This document shows positions 52,939 through 61,416 of a stretch of DNA of 64,000 nucleotides, piece after piece. Position numbers and translations under genes: made by a program. This DNA is from an uncultured Lachnospiraceae bacterium (lineage in GTDB: Bacteria; Bacillota; Clostridia; Lachnospirales; Lachnospiraceae). Location: contig CANRFZ010000012.1 in the NCBI GenBank assembly GCA_947630025.1, forward strand, positions 1 to 64,000, given 5' to 3'. Position 1 is the stretch's first letter, and every line of letters begins with the position of its first letter. The notes under the pieces are model-generated. The model was not told where the DNA came from. It was given only the letters and a program-made list of their open reading frames with translations, and did no database searches.

Positions 52939-54120
52939 ATGAACGAACTGGAGCTGAAATACGGCTGCAATCCGAACCAGAAGCCGTCACGCATCTTTAT
53001 GGCGGACGGAAGCGATCTGCCGATCAGAGTGCTCAACGGCAGGCCGGGTTACATCAACTTTCTGGACGCTTTTAACGGCTGGCAGCTTGTAAAAGAGTTA
53101 AAGAAAGCCACGGGGCTGCCGGCGGCGGCCTCTTTTAAACACGTGTCGCCCGCGGGCGCGGCGGTAGGACTGCCGTTGTCCGACGTGGAGCGCAAGATCT
53201 ACTGGGTGGACGATCTGGACATGGAGTTTACGCCGTTAGCCAACGCCTACGCGAGAGCGAGGGGCGCGGATCGTATGAGCTCTTTCGGGGATTTTATTTC
53301 GTTCTCCGACGTCTGTGACGAAGCCACCGCCAGAATCATCAAGCGGGAGGTGTCCGACGGCGTGATTGCGCCGGGTTATGAACCGGAGGCGCTGGAAATC
53401 CTGAAAGCCAAGAAAAAAGGCGCTTACAATGTGATCGAGATCGACGAAAACTATGTGCCGGCGCCGACCGAAGTCAAGCAGGTGTACGGCGTCAGCTTCG
53501 AGCAGGGCAGAAACGAGCTGGTCATCGATGCACATTTCTTTGACCATATCGTGACGGAGTCCAAGGAACTGCCGGAGCAGGCGAAGATCGATCTGGCGAT
53601 TGCCATGATCACGCTGAAATATACGCAGTCCAATTCCGTCTGCTACGTGAAGGGAGGCCAAGCCATCGGCATCGGCGCGGGGCAGCAGTCGCGCATCCAC
53701 TGTACCAGACTGGCGGGCTCCAAGGCGGACAACTGGTTTCTGCGGCAGTCGCCGGAGGTATTGAATCTGCAGTTCGCGGACGGGATCGGACGCGCCGACA
53801 GGGACAATGCCATCGACCTGTATATCGGCGAGGACTACAGGGATGTGCTGGCGGAAGGCGCATGGCAGAAGACGTTCCGGGTAAAGCCGGAAGTGTTTAC
53901 CGCTGAACGGAAGCGCGCGTGGCTGGATCGTATGACGGATGTGGCGCTGGGCTCCGACGCATTCTTTCCGTTCGGAGACAATATTGAGCGCGCCCACAGA
54001 AGCGGCGTGAAATATGTGGCGCAGCCGGGCGGCTCCGTGCGGGATGACAATGTGATCGAGACGTGCAATAAGTACGGCATGACGATGTGCTTTACGGGAA
54101 TCAGGCTTTTCCATCATTAG
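52939..54120 (+). CDS. purH: AICAR formyltransferase (PurH C-terminal domain only)
   Basis: A 393-aa protein equivalent to the transformylase half of PurH: ELKYGCNPNQKPSR, AAASFKHVSPAGAA with the catalytic K-H, a SNSVCYVKGGQAIGIGAGQQSR segment (split across lines of the motif), and FPFGDNIERA. The MGS-like cyclohydrolase half is absent; the preceding gene supplies that step. GGAGG before the ATG. Confidence 0.93.
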   Translation: MNELELKYGCNPNQKPSRIFMADGSDLPIRVLNGRPGYINFLDAFNGWQLVKELKKATGLPAAASFKHVSPAGAAVGLPLSDVERKIYWVDDLDMEFTPLANAYARARGADRMSSFGDFISFSDVCDEATARIIKREVSDGVIAPGYEPEALEILKAKKKGAYNVIEIDENYVPAPTEVKQVYGVSFEQGRNELVIDAHFFDHIVTESKELPEQAKIDLAIAMITLKYTQSNSVCYVKGGQAIGIGAGQQSRIHCTRLAGSKADNWFLRQSPEVLNLQFADGIGRADRDNAIDLYIGEDYRDVLAEGAWQKTFRVKPEVFTAERKRAWLDRMTDVALGSDAFFPFGDNIERAHRSGVKYVAQPGGSVRDDNVIETCNKYGMTMCFTGIRLFHH

Positions 54121-54138
54121 GAATCGCTATCATATCTG

Positions 54139-54186
54139 AAAAAGCGGCGTACATAGTTAATCTGACAACTATGCTGCGCCGCTTTT
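54139..54186. terminator. Bidirectional terminator
   Basis: AAAAAGCGGCG and CATAGTT pair with AACTATG and CGCCGCTTTT. It sits between the convergent purH and buk genes. Confidence 0.8.
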
Positions 54187-54224
54187 GATTTACACTGTTT
54201 TTTGCTATGGAAGCACCGTGCGGT

Positions 54225-55292
54225 TTAGTACGTCATCGCCTGCTCCTCGCCGTTTAAGACGCGCAGGCCGCCCTGTACCAGCGCCAGCAGCTCGTCTTCG
54301 CCCGGATATACAGTGACGGGGGCGATCCACCCCGCCTGTTTTTTCAGGCCGTCTACAACGTATTTATCATAGGCGATACCGCCGGTAATGACGATCTGGT
54401 CTACTTTGCCTTCCAGCACGCAGGCCATGGAGCCGATATCTTTGGCCACCTGTCTGACAAAAGCGTCCCGTACCTCGGCTGCCTTGGCATCGCCGCCGTC
54501 CGCCATTTTATCCACATCGCGCATATCGTTGGTGCCGCAGTAGGCGTTGAAACCGCCGCCGCCGACCAGCTTCTTGTATACTTCTTTTTCCGTATACTGG
54601 CCGGAGAAGCACATCTTAATAAGTGCGCCGCTGGGAACCGCGCCCGCCCTCTCGGGAGAGAATGCGCCGTCGCCGTCCAGCGCGTTGAATACGTCTACCA
54701 CCTTGCCCTGTCTGTGCGCGCCGACGGACACGCCGCCGCCCATATGCACCACGATCAGATTTAAGGCATTGTAATCCCTGCCGTTTTCCTTGGCATAGCG
54801 CTTGGCCACCGCCTTCTGGTTCAGCGCATGGAACACGCTGGTTCTCGGCAGCTCCGGTACGCCGGAATAGCGGGAGACAGGCTCCAGCTCGTCCACTACG
54901 ACGGGATCTACGATGTACGAGGGAACGCCGATAGAATCGCCGATCTCTCTGGCGAGGATGCCGCCCAGGTTGGAGGCGTGCTGCCCCTGCCTGCCGATTT
55001 TCAGATCCTCCAGCAGATCGTCGCTGACCGCGTAGGTGCCGCCCGGAATGGGTTTCAGCATACCGCCGCGGCCCACTACCATATTCAGGGATTTGATGTC
55101 AAAATTCTTTTCTTTTAACAGATTGATAATAATTTCCTTGCGAAAATCCTTCTGATCCACGATAGACGCATACCGCGCGATTTCCTCCGTGGAGTGTCTC
55201 AGCGTCTCCTCGAATAACAGGTTCTCATCCTCAAATACGCCGATTTTGGTGGAGGTGGAACCGGGATTGATGATCAAACTTTTTACAGACAT
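54225..55292 (-). CDS. buk: Butyrate kinase
   Basis: A 355-aa acetate/butyrate kinase-family enzyme. [17 protein letters not shown] binds [32 protein letters not shown] and the late VITGGIAYD are family motifs. It turns butyryl phosphate into butyrate with ATP gain. It lies directly after ptb, giving the ptb-buk route of butyrate formation. A branched-chain acyl specificity is possible. Confidence 0.93.
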   Translation of the reverse strand: MSVKSLIINPGSTSTKIGVFEDENLLFEETLRHSTEEIARYASIVDQKDFRKEIIINLLKEKNFDIKSLNMVVGRGGMLKPIPGGTYAVSDDLLEDLKIGRQGQHASNLGGILAREIGDSIGVPSYIVDPVVVDELEPVSRYSGVPELPRTSVFHALNQKAVAKRYAKENGRDYNALNLIVVHMGGGVSVGAHRQGKVVDVFNALDGDGAFSPERAGAVPSGALIKMCFSGQYTEKEVYKKLVGGGGFNAYCGTNDMRDVDKMADGGDAKAAEVRDAFVRQVAKDIGSMACVLEGKVDQIVITGGIAYDKYVVDGLKKQAGWIAPVTVYPGEDELLALVQGGLRVLNGEEQAMTY

Positions 55293-55319
55293 TTTGAACC
55301 GCCTTTCTTTGTCATATTT

Positions 55320-56240
55320 CTACTGCATCTGTTTCATGCTCTCCGCGACAACCGCGCCGAGGGCGATGGAGTTGACCTTTGTCTCAAAGTCGTCGGAACG
55401 CGAAGTCAGGATGACAGGGGCCTTGGTGCCCGTCAGGATATTGCCGTTCTTGACGTCCGCCGTATGTACCAGACATTTGTAGACCAGATTGCCCGCATGG
55501 ATATCAGGGAAAAGCAGCATATCCGCGTCGCCGACGATCTTCCGGCCCTCCGCCCCTTTGTGCTTGGCTGCCTCCGGGTCGATGGCGAGATCCAGCGAGA
55601 GCGGGCCGTCCACGATGCAGCCTTTGATTTCGCCGCGCTCGCACATCTTGGTCAGTTCGTCCGCCTCCACGGTGACGGGCATCTTGGGATTGACCACTTC
55701 CACCGCCGCCAGCGGCGCCACCTTGGGATTCGGAATGCCGCAGGCGTGGCACACCTCTACGGTGTTCTCGATAATGTGCACTTTTTCCTCCAGAGAGGGG
55801 TAGGTCAGAAACGCCACATCCGACAGGAACAACAAATGGTCGATGCCTTTCACCTCGAATACGCACACATGGGAGAGTGTTTTGCCGGTTCGGAGGCCGA
55901 CTTCCTTGTCCAGTACGCTCTTTAAGAAGGATTTGGTATCGATCAGGCCCTTCATATACATATCGGCCTTGCCGGTGTGTACCAGCTCGACGGCTTTGAG
56001 CGCCGCCGTATAGTTGTCCTTCTCGTCGATGATCTCAAAACCGCTTACGTCAACGTGGTCGGCTGCCGCCACTTCCCTGATTTTGTCCGCGTCGCCGACT
56101 AAGATCGCCTCGGCGATATTGCGCTCTTTCGCCGCTGCCACCGCTTCCAGCACGGCGCTGTCCTGCGCCACCGCAACGGCCACTTTCTTGACGCTGCACT
56201 CAGACACTTTTGATAACAGGTCGTCAAAACTCTTGCTCAT
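55320..56240 (-). CDS. ptb: Phosphate butyryltransferase
   Basis: A 306-aa phosphate acyltransferase. KKVAVAVAQDSAVLEAV at the start, KADMYMKGLIDTKSFLKSVL, VKGIDHLLFLSDVAF, CGIPNPKVAPLAAVEVVNPKMP and LFPDIHAGNLVYK match the Ptb family. It makes butyryl phosphate from butyryl-CoA. ATG 56240 lies 6 bases from GGAGG; the track start at 56375 is too far upstream. First gene of the minus-strand ptb-buk operon. Confidence 0.93.
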   Translation of the reverse strand: MSKSFDDLLSKVSECSVKKVAVAVAQDSAVLEAVAAAKERNIAEAILVGDADKIREVAAADHVDVSGFEIIDEKDNYTAALKAVELVHTGKADMYMKGLIDTKSFLKSVLDKEVGLRTGKTLSHVCVFEVKGIDHLLFLSDVAFLTYPSLEEKVHIIENTVEVCHACGIPNPKVAPLAAVEVVNPKMPVTVEADELTKMCERGEIKGCIVDGPLSLDLAIDPEAAKHKGAEGRKIVGDADMLLFPDIHAGNLVYKCLVHTADVKNGNILTGTKAPVILTSRSDDFETKVNSIALGAVVAESMKQMQ

Positions 56241-56468
56241 TTTGTCCTCCATTCCGAAACGCCCGCCGATACCGCGCGGGGCGTCTTCTGTTTTTGTCTC
56301 TATAGCAGATAGTACCACTTTCGAGGGTAAAAAGCAAACGCGGGATTGCCGGATGTGTGCATTCCCGCCCACCACCGCCCGGATTCCGTATGCTAGAATA
56401 TCGGTAAACGGCGGAAATATGCCTTTTTACAGAGAAACAAAGAGGAAGTTACGAAAGGAAAGGATGCT

Positions 56469-57047
56469 ATGAGACAATGTCCCAAAGGTCATATCTATGA
56501 CGAGAAGATGAGCAAGGAATGTCCTTACTGCAATAACGAGAGCGGTTTTGTGCCGATCGGTCTGGGCGGGCAGCCAGATTTCCCGAAGACCGTACCCATC
56601 GCCGGCGGGGAGGACAATGCGTTTCCGCCTACCGTGCCGGTGGAGAGCAGCGCGCCTGCCTCCGCCATGAGCGTGACCGTGGCGCTGGAGGAGACGGAGA
56701 GCGGGATCAATCCCGTGCGCGGCTGGCTGGTGGTCACTGACGGAGAGAAGAAAGGGTTGTCCTTTGAAATACACGGGGAGCAAAATTCCGTGGGCAGGGG
56801 AGGCAGATTCGACATCAATCTCTCCTTTGACAAGGCGGTTTCCTCGGACGGAAACGCGGTGATTGCCTACGATTCCAAGAACGACAAATTTTTCTTAAGC
56901 CCCGTGCTGGGAAAAGGCAAGAACAATATCTATCACAATGACGCCATGCTGCTCATGCCGGTAGAGCTGCACGATTACGACAGGATTCAGATCGGCGCGG
57001 CGACCTATGTGTTCAGAAGTTTCTGTAACGAAGACTTTACCTATTAG
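56469..57047 (+). CDS. FHA-domain protein with N-terminal zinc ribbon
   Basis: A 192-aa protein. Residues 1-25 form a zinc ribbon (CPKGHIYDE...CPYCN). A disordered P/V/A-rich part (about 28-75) follows, containing TVPI and TVPV, which are possible phospho-threonine sites. An FHA-like beta-sandwich is at about 80-190, with NSVGRGGRFDINL carrying the phosphate-binding G-R motif, though the later S-x-x-H is not evident. FHA domains bind phosphothreonine. It opens the kinase/phosphatase island and diverges from ptb. Confidence 0.8.
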   Translation: MRQCPKGHIYDEKMSKECPYCNNESGFVPIGLGGQPDFPKTVPIAGGEDNAFPPTVPVESSAPASAMSVTVALEETESGINPVRGWLVVTDGEKKGLSFEIHGEQNSVGRGGRFDINLSFDKAVSSDGNAVIAYDSKNDKFFLSPVLGKGKNNIYHNDAMLLMPVELHDYDRIQIGAATYVFRSFCNEDFTY

Positions 57048-57053
57048 GCGGAA

Positions 57054-57848
57054 ATGATGAGACGCGGTGAGTTGGCGGTCCGCATGAGATTTGCGGATTC
57101 GGAAGTAAAAAGAATAGCGATCGGCTGCGTCAGCGACCGGGGCGCCAGAGAGTATCAGGAGGACAGTTTCGGTTTCTCCTCCGTAGACAAGGCGGAGATT
57201 GAGAAGTACGGTTTTGCCGCGGTGGTGGCGGACGGTATGGGCGGTCTTGCGGACGGCGGGCGCGTCAGCGCCTATGTGGTGTCCGAGATGCTGGCCATGC
57301 AGAAACGCCGTGACAGAAATATGCCCGTGCACCTGTATCTTTCCCGCGCGCTGGTAGAGATTAACCGGAATGTGCAGGCCAGCGGCGTGGGCGGCGGTTC
57401 TACGGCAGTGGTGATCCTGTGCACGCCGGAGGGCATCCACTGGTGCACCGCGGGCGACAGCAGGGTTTATCTCTGCCGGGACAGTGCCCTGACGCCTCTC
57501 AACGAGGACGGCGACTACATGAACAACCTGATGGATCGGATCATCGCCGGCGACCTGACGTTTGACGAGGCGGGAGAGGACGCGCAGAAGGATTCGCTGG
57601 CACAGTATATCGGCTGTCGGGGAACGCTGACGCCGGATGTGAACGCCAAGCCGCTTATCCCGCGGAGGGGCGATAAACTGCTGCTATGTACCGACGGGGT
57701 ATACAACGCGCTGACGGAGGAAGAATTGTGCGCGGCGCTTTCGGCTCCGGCAGGGGCTGCGGCGGAAGCGGTCAAAAGCGGCGTGGCGGCCAAGGGATAT
57801 GCGCATCAGGACAACTTCACGGCGGTGGTGCTGGAATTTACCAGATAG
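57054..57848 (+). CDS. PP2C-family Ser/Thr phosphatase (soluble)
   Basis: A 264-aa PP2C/PPM phosphatase. VSDRGAREYQEDSFGF, FAAVVADGMGGLADGG with the metal-binding DGMGG, WCTAGDSRVYL, LLLCTDGVYNAL and HQDNFTAVVLEF are all present. It reverses Ser/Thr phosphorylation and is the expected partner of the kinases downstream. The ATG comes seven bases after the FHA gene stop, so they are co-transcribed. Confidence 0.92.
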   Translation: MMRRGELAVRMRFADSEVKRIAIGCVSDRGAREYQEDSFGFSSVDKAEIEKYGFAAVVADGMGGLADGGRVSAYVVSEMLAMQKRRDRNMPVHLYLSRALVEINRNVQASGVGGGSTAVVILCTPEGIHWCTAGDSRVYLCRDSALTPLNEDGDYMNNLMDRIIAGDLTFDEAGEDAQKDSLAQYIGCRGTLTPDVNAKPLIPRRGDKLLLCTDGVYNALTEEELCAALSAPAGAAAEAVKSGVAAKGYAHQDNFTAVVLEFTR

Positions 57849-57853
57849 TAAGG

Positions 57854-57923
57854 GCTGACCATTCGTAAGAACTGACAATTCATAAGAATGAACACTTTAA
57901 CAAAAACTGACAATTCGTAAAAG
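57854..57923. repeat. Three imperfect 18-bp direct repeats
   Basis: GCTGACCATTCGTAAGAA, ACTGACAATTCATAAGAA and ACTGACAATTCGTAAAAG lie in the gap between the PP2C and protease genes. They are possible regulator sites or duplicated leader sequence. Confidence 0.65.
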
Positions 57924-57953
57924 ATAACAACGATGACAGGAGAGGACAGAGGT

Positions 57954-59369
57954 ATGAATGTGAAAAAGAGCGCAAAACGTATTTTGGCGGCAGCGGCGGC
58001 TATCCTGTGCGCCGCCTGCATGGGAAAGGCAACGGCATATGCGGACGGCGGCGTGAACGCCGTCCGGGAGGGAACGGCGGCGATCGTGTTCGCGGTCAAA
58101 AACGCCAGCTTCTACTATACCTATGACGGCGTCAATTTTGAGAAAGGCGAGAGCCTCGGCAATCAGGAGATCAGCAGCGGCTCCGGCTTTTTTATCGGGG
58201 CATCCGGCGAGAACCCCAAGTATCTGGTCACCAACCAGCACGTGATCGATGCGTACATGGATGCGGGTGAGGGAGACGCGGTGATGATTCCCTACGACGT
58301 GCAGGTGGATGAGCAGGGGAATGTCTATGTCAGATGTATCGCCGGAACGGAGTGCGAACTGAGAGTCTACTTTGCGAAGAACGACTACGAGTACGCCACC
58401 GTGGTGTCCGAAGGCGACAGCGACAAGGTGGATCTGGCGGTGCTGGAGCTGGTGGACGGCCCCACCGCGAAGCGGCACGCCCTGCAGCTCATGGCGCCCA
58501 CGGAGGATATGGCGGGCGACACGGTCTATGCGGTGGGGTATCCGGGTAACGCGGAGAACGAGCTGAGCAGCGCCAGCAAGTACGGCGTCAATGATTCCAC
58601 AATTACAAAAGGTATCATCTCCCGCTTTGTCAAGGATGTCAAAAAAGGCGTGGATCGGATCGCTATCGACGTGGATATCAAACACGGCAATTCCGGCGGC
58701 CCGCTGGTCACGGAGGACGGCTATGTGATCGGCATCAACAATGCGAGCGTCATCAATACGTTGTATGAGAGCGCGGAGGAGAACAATTACGCGATCAACG
58801 TGACGGAGCTGACGCATTTTCTGGATCAGAATAGCCTTCCTTATGAGATGGCCGGAGAAGGCGAGGCGGTGGCAGCCGGCTCGGATGCGGTGGTGTCCCG
58901 GAGCGCTTCTTCTGTTCCCATCGTCCTTATCGCGGTCATCGCAGCCGTGGTCGTAGTGATTCTCGTCATCGTGATCGTTCTGGCCAGAAAAAAGAAATCG
59001 GCGAAGCAGGCCGGACACGGCGCGGGCGGATCGTATACCCCGGCGGCGTCACAGGCGCGGGGCGCGGTGATCACGGGCATGAAGGGAATGCTCGCGAACC
59101 AGAGCTTCCCGGTGGGCGGCAGTCTGGTGCTGGGGAGAAATGCCCAGAAGTGCAACGTCTGCTTCCCGATGGACGCGCAGGGCATCTCCGGCGTACACTG
59201 CCAGATCCGGCAGGCGGGCGGCGGCTATGAGATCGTGGACTTAGGCTCCAGCAACGGCACCTATCTGGGCAGCGGGCAGAAACTTACGCCCAATGTGCCG
59301 GCGGCTCTCCCGGACGGTATGTTTTTCTATCTGGGCAGCGCGGAGCAGCTTTTCCAGATCAAGTATTGA
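57954..59369 (+). CDS. Membrane-anchored trypsin-like protease with C-terminal FHA domain
   Basis: A 471-aa protein. A signal-like helix (about 5-28) is followed by an outside trypsin-like domain (about 40-295) with the triad in VTNQHVID, DKVDLAVLEL and HGNSGGPLV. A second membrane helix (about 320-345) is rich in V and I. The C-terminal FHA domain inside the cell (about 375-470) shows LVLGRNAQKCNVCF, SGVHCQI and DLGSSNGTYLG, the complete phosphothreonine-binding set. It thus links an outside protease to inside phospho-signals. Start ATG 57954 is preferred to 57933. Confidence 0.88.
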   Translation: MNVKKSAKRILAAAAAILCAACMGKATAYADGGVNAVREGTAAIVFAVKNASFYYTYDGVNFEKGESLGNQEISSGSGFFIGASGENPKYLVTNQHVIDAYMDAGEGDAVMIPYDVQVDEQGNVYVRCIAGTECELRVYFAKNDYEYATVVSEGDSDKVDLAVLELVDGPTAKRHALQLMAPTEDMAGDTVYAVGYPGNAENELSSASKYGVNDSTITKGIISRFVKDVKKGVDRIAIDVDIKHGNSGGPLVTEDGYVIGINNASVINTLYESAEENNYAINVTELTHFLDQNSLPYEMAGEGEAVAAGSDAVVSRSASSVPIVLIAVIAAVVVVILVIVIVLARKKKSAKQAGHGAGGSYTPAASQARGAVITGMKGMLANQSFPVGGSLVLGRNAQKCNVCFPMDAQGISGVHCQIRQAGGGYEIVDLGSSNGTYLGSGQKLTPNVPAALPDGMFFYLGSAEQLFQIKY

Positions 59370-59400
59370 GGCGTAACGGTGGCACGGAAAGGATTTTCCT

Positions 59401-60270
59401 ATGATAGTGGATTCATTTCAATATACCTGTGAAGGCGGGCGGGAGACCAATGAGGATTCCCTCCTGTGCAGCGCCGAGCGCGGCATCTATGTCGTGGCGG
59501 ACGGTCTGGGCGGCCATATGGACGGTGAAAAGGCATCTTCCGCAGCGGTGGCGTATTTTCGGGACAACTGCCGCGGCGGGTATACGGGCGCGGCGGTGGC
59601 CGAGCTGCTGGAGGGCGCCAACGAGGAAGTGCTGCGCAAAGGCGAGGGCGGCAAGACGACGGTGGCCGCCGGATTTCTGGAAAACGGGCGGTTCGTCTAT
59701 GCCAATGCGGGCGACAGCAGAGTCTATTATTTCAGGGAGAATAAGATCGTCGCGCAGACAAAGGATCACTCGGTCTGTCAGGCGTCGGTGGATATGGGGC
59801 TGCTCAGGCCGGAGGACATCCGCAGCAGCGAGGATCGCTCCCGGCTGCTGAAAGTACTGGGCAGCGAGGAGAGACTGAACATCAAGCTGAAATATCCGCC
59901 CATCCGCGTACAGAACGGCGATGCCTTTCTGGTGTGCAGCGACGGCTTCTGGGAATATGTCTATGAGGCGGAGATGGAGGCGGATCTGCTGAAATCCGAC
60001 TGCGCCGAGGTGTGGATGAAGCATATGCTCAAACGCCATATCCTGCGGGGACAGAACCGGGGAGACAATTACACCGCCATCTGCGGCATCATCCATCTCG
60101 ACGGCGGCGAGGAATACGAGGAGCTGCCGGAGGAACGGGAGGATGGGGCGTCCGGGAAGCGGAAGCGGCCCCGCAGGGCGCACGGTGGAGGACGCAAACT
60201 CTTAACAGCCGCAGCTATAGCGGTTGTTCTGGCGGCGCTGGCAGGGCTCCTGTTGTGGTTGTTTCTGTAG
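59401..60270 (+). CDS. PP2C-family phosphatase with C-terminal membrane anchor
   Basis: A 289-aa PP2C phosphatase: GGRETNEDSLLC, YVVADGLGGHMDGE, YANAGDSRVYYF, FLVCSDGFWEYV and RGDNYTAICGII. After a basic K/R-rich link (about 250-265) there is one membrane helix (about 266-288). It is the second phosphatase in the island; the anchor would keep it near the membrane protease and kinases. Confidence 0.92.
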   Translation: MIVDSFQYTCEGGRETNEDSLLCSAERGIYVVADGLGGHMDGEKASSAAVAYFRDNCRGGYTGAAVAELLEGANEEVLRKGEGGKTTVAAGFLENGRFVYANAGDSRVYYFRENKIVAQTKDHSVCQASVDMGLLRPEDIRSSEDRSRLLKVLGSEERLNIKLKYPPIRVQNGDAFLVCSDGFWEYVYEAEMEADLLKSDCAEVWMKHMLKRHILRGQNRGDNYTAICGIIHLDGGEEYEELPEEREDGASGKRKRPRRAHGGGRKLLTAAAIAVVLAALAGLLLWLFL

Positions 60271-60326
60271 GGATGCAGGTTGAAATAAGTGCCTGCTTTC
60301 ATGTATAATAGAGGAGAAGCGGTAGT

Positions 60327-61388
60327 ATGGTCACACTGGGAAACAAAGTGTTGTGCTCGGGCTGCTTTGCACCCATCAAAAAAGAGCCGTGCAGAAAATG
60401 CGGTTTTTCCGAGGAAAGCTATGTGCCGGACAGTATGACGCTTCCCGTGGGCACTGTGCTGATGGGAAATTTTGTCATCGGCAGGGTGCTGGGACGCGGC
60501 GGCTTCGGCGTCACTTATCTCGCCTACGACGTCAAGTACGGCAAGGTGATCGCCGTCAAGGAGTATTTTCCGATCGAGCTCGCCCTGCGCAGGCCGGGCG
60601 AGACCGGGCTGATGGTACGGGACAGGAAATCCGCGGAGCTTTTTAAGAGCGGCGTTTTAAAATTTTACAATGAGGCGGGCTTTATCGCCAGATTTGCCGA
60701 AGATGCGGGAGTCGTCCGAGTCTATCAGTTTTTCTATGAGAACAACACCGCTTACTTTACGATGGAATATCTGACCGGCATGACGTTAAAAGACTACGTG
60801 ACAAACTGCGGCAGGCTGACGGCGGGACAGGCGCTGCGCGTCGCGGAACAGGCGGCGGCCACGCTGCGCCAGATTCACAGTCAGAATGTGCTGCACCGGG
60901 ATGTCTGCCCGGACAATATCATGTTGTGCAGTGACGGCAGCGTCAAAATTCTGGATTTTGGTTCCGCCAGACAGGTATTCCCCGAAGGCTCCCAGCTCCT
61001 GACAGTCATCCTCAAGCCGGGCTTCGCCCCTATCGAACAGTATATGCGCAAGGGCAGACAGGGAGAGTGGACGGACATCTATGCTCTGGCCGCCTCCGTC
61101 TATTACGGGCTCACCGGCCAGATTCCGGAGAACCCGCAGAACCGTCTGGAGGACGATTCGGACATGGCGGACAACCGATATCGGATCGACCCGCAACTGT
61201 GGGCGGTTCTGTATAAGGCGATGATGCTGAAATACACTGACCGGTATGCCACCACGGAGGCATTCTGCGAGGCGCTGGCGGCAGTGCCGCTCAGACGGCA
61301 GAATATCCGGATATCCGGCAGGATGATCCGCAGGAGCGATGCGGACAGTCCCCTCCGGCAGCTTCTGGCGAAGTTGTGGAAAGGCTGA
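60327..61388 (+). CDS. Zinc-ribbon Ser/Thr protein kinase
   Basis: A 353-aa kinase. Residues 10-26 form a zinc ribbon (CSGCF...CRKCG). The kinase domain has GRGGFGVTYLAYD, IAVKEYFP with the ATP-binding Lys, HRDVCPDNIML and KILDFGSARQ, so the catalytic residues are intact. An F/YxPIEQY motif follows the activation segment (GFAPIEQYM). No membrane helix is seen; it should be cytoplasmic. It precedes a related but larger kinase. Confidence 0.9.
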   Translation: MVTLGNKVLCSGCFAPIKKEPCRKCGFSEESYVPDSMTLPVGTVLMGNFVIGRVLGRGGFGVTYLAYDVKYGKVIAVKEYFPIELALRRPGETGLMVRDRKSAELFKSGVLKFYNEAGFIARFAEDAGVVRVYQFFYENNTAYFTMEYLTGMTLKDYVTNCGRLTAGQALRVAEQAAATLRQIHSQNVLHRDVCPDNIMLCSDGSVKILDFGSARQVFPEGSQLLTVILKPGFAPIEQYMRKGRQGEWTDIYALAASVYYGLTGQIPENPQNRLEDDSDMADNRYRIDPQLWAVLYKAMMLKYTDRYATTEAFCEALAAVPLRRQNIRISGRMIRRSDADSPLRQLLAKLWKG

Positions 61389-61416
61389 CAGCGGGAAAGG
61401 AGCGTTGGCATTGTTT

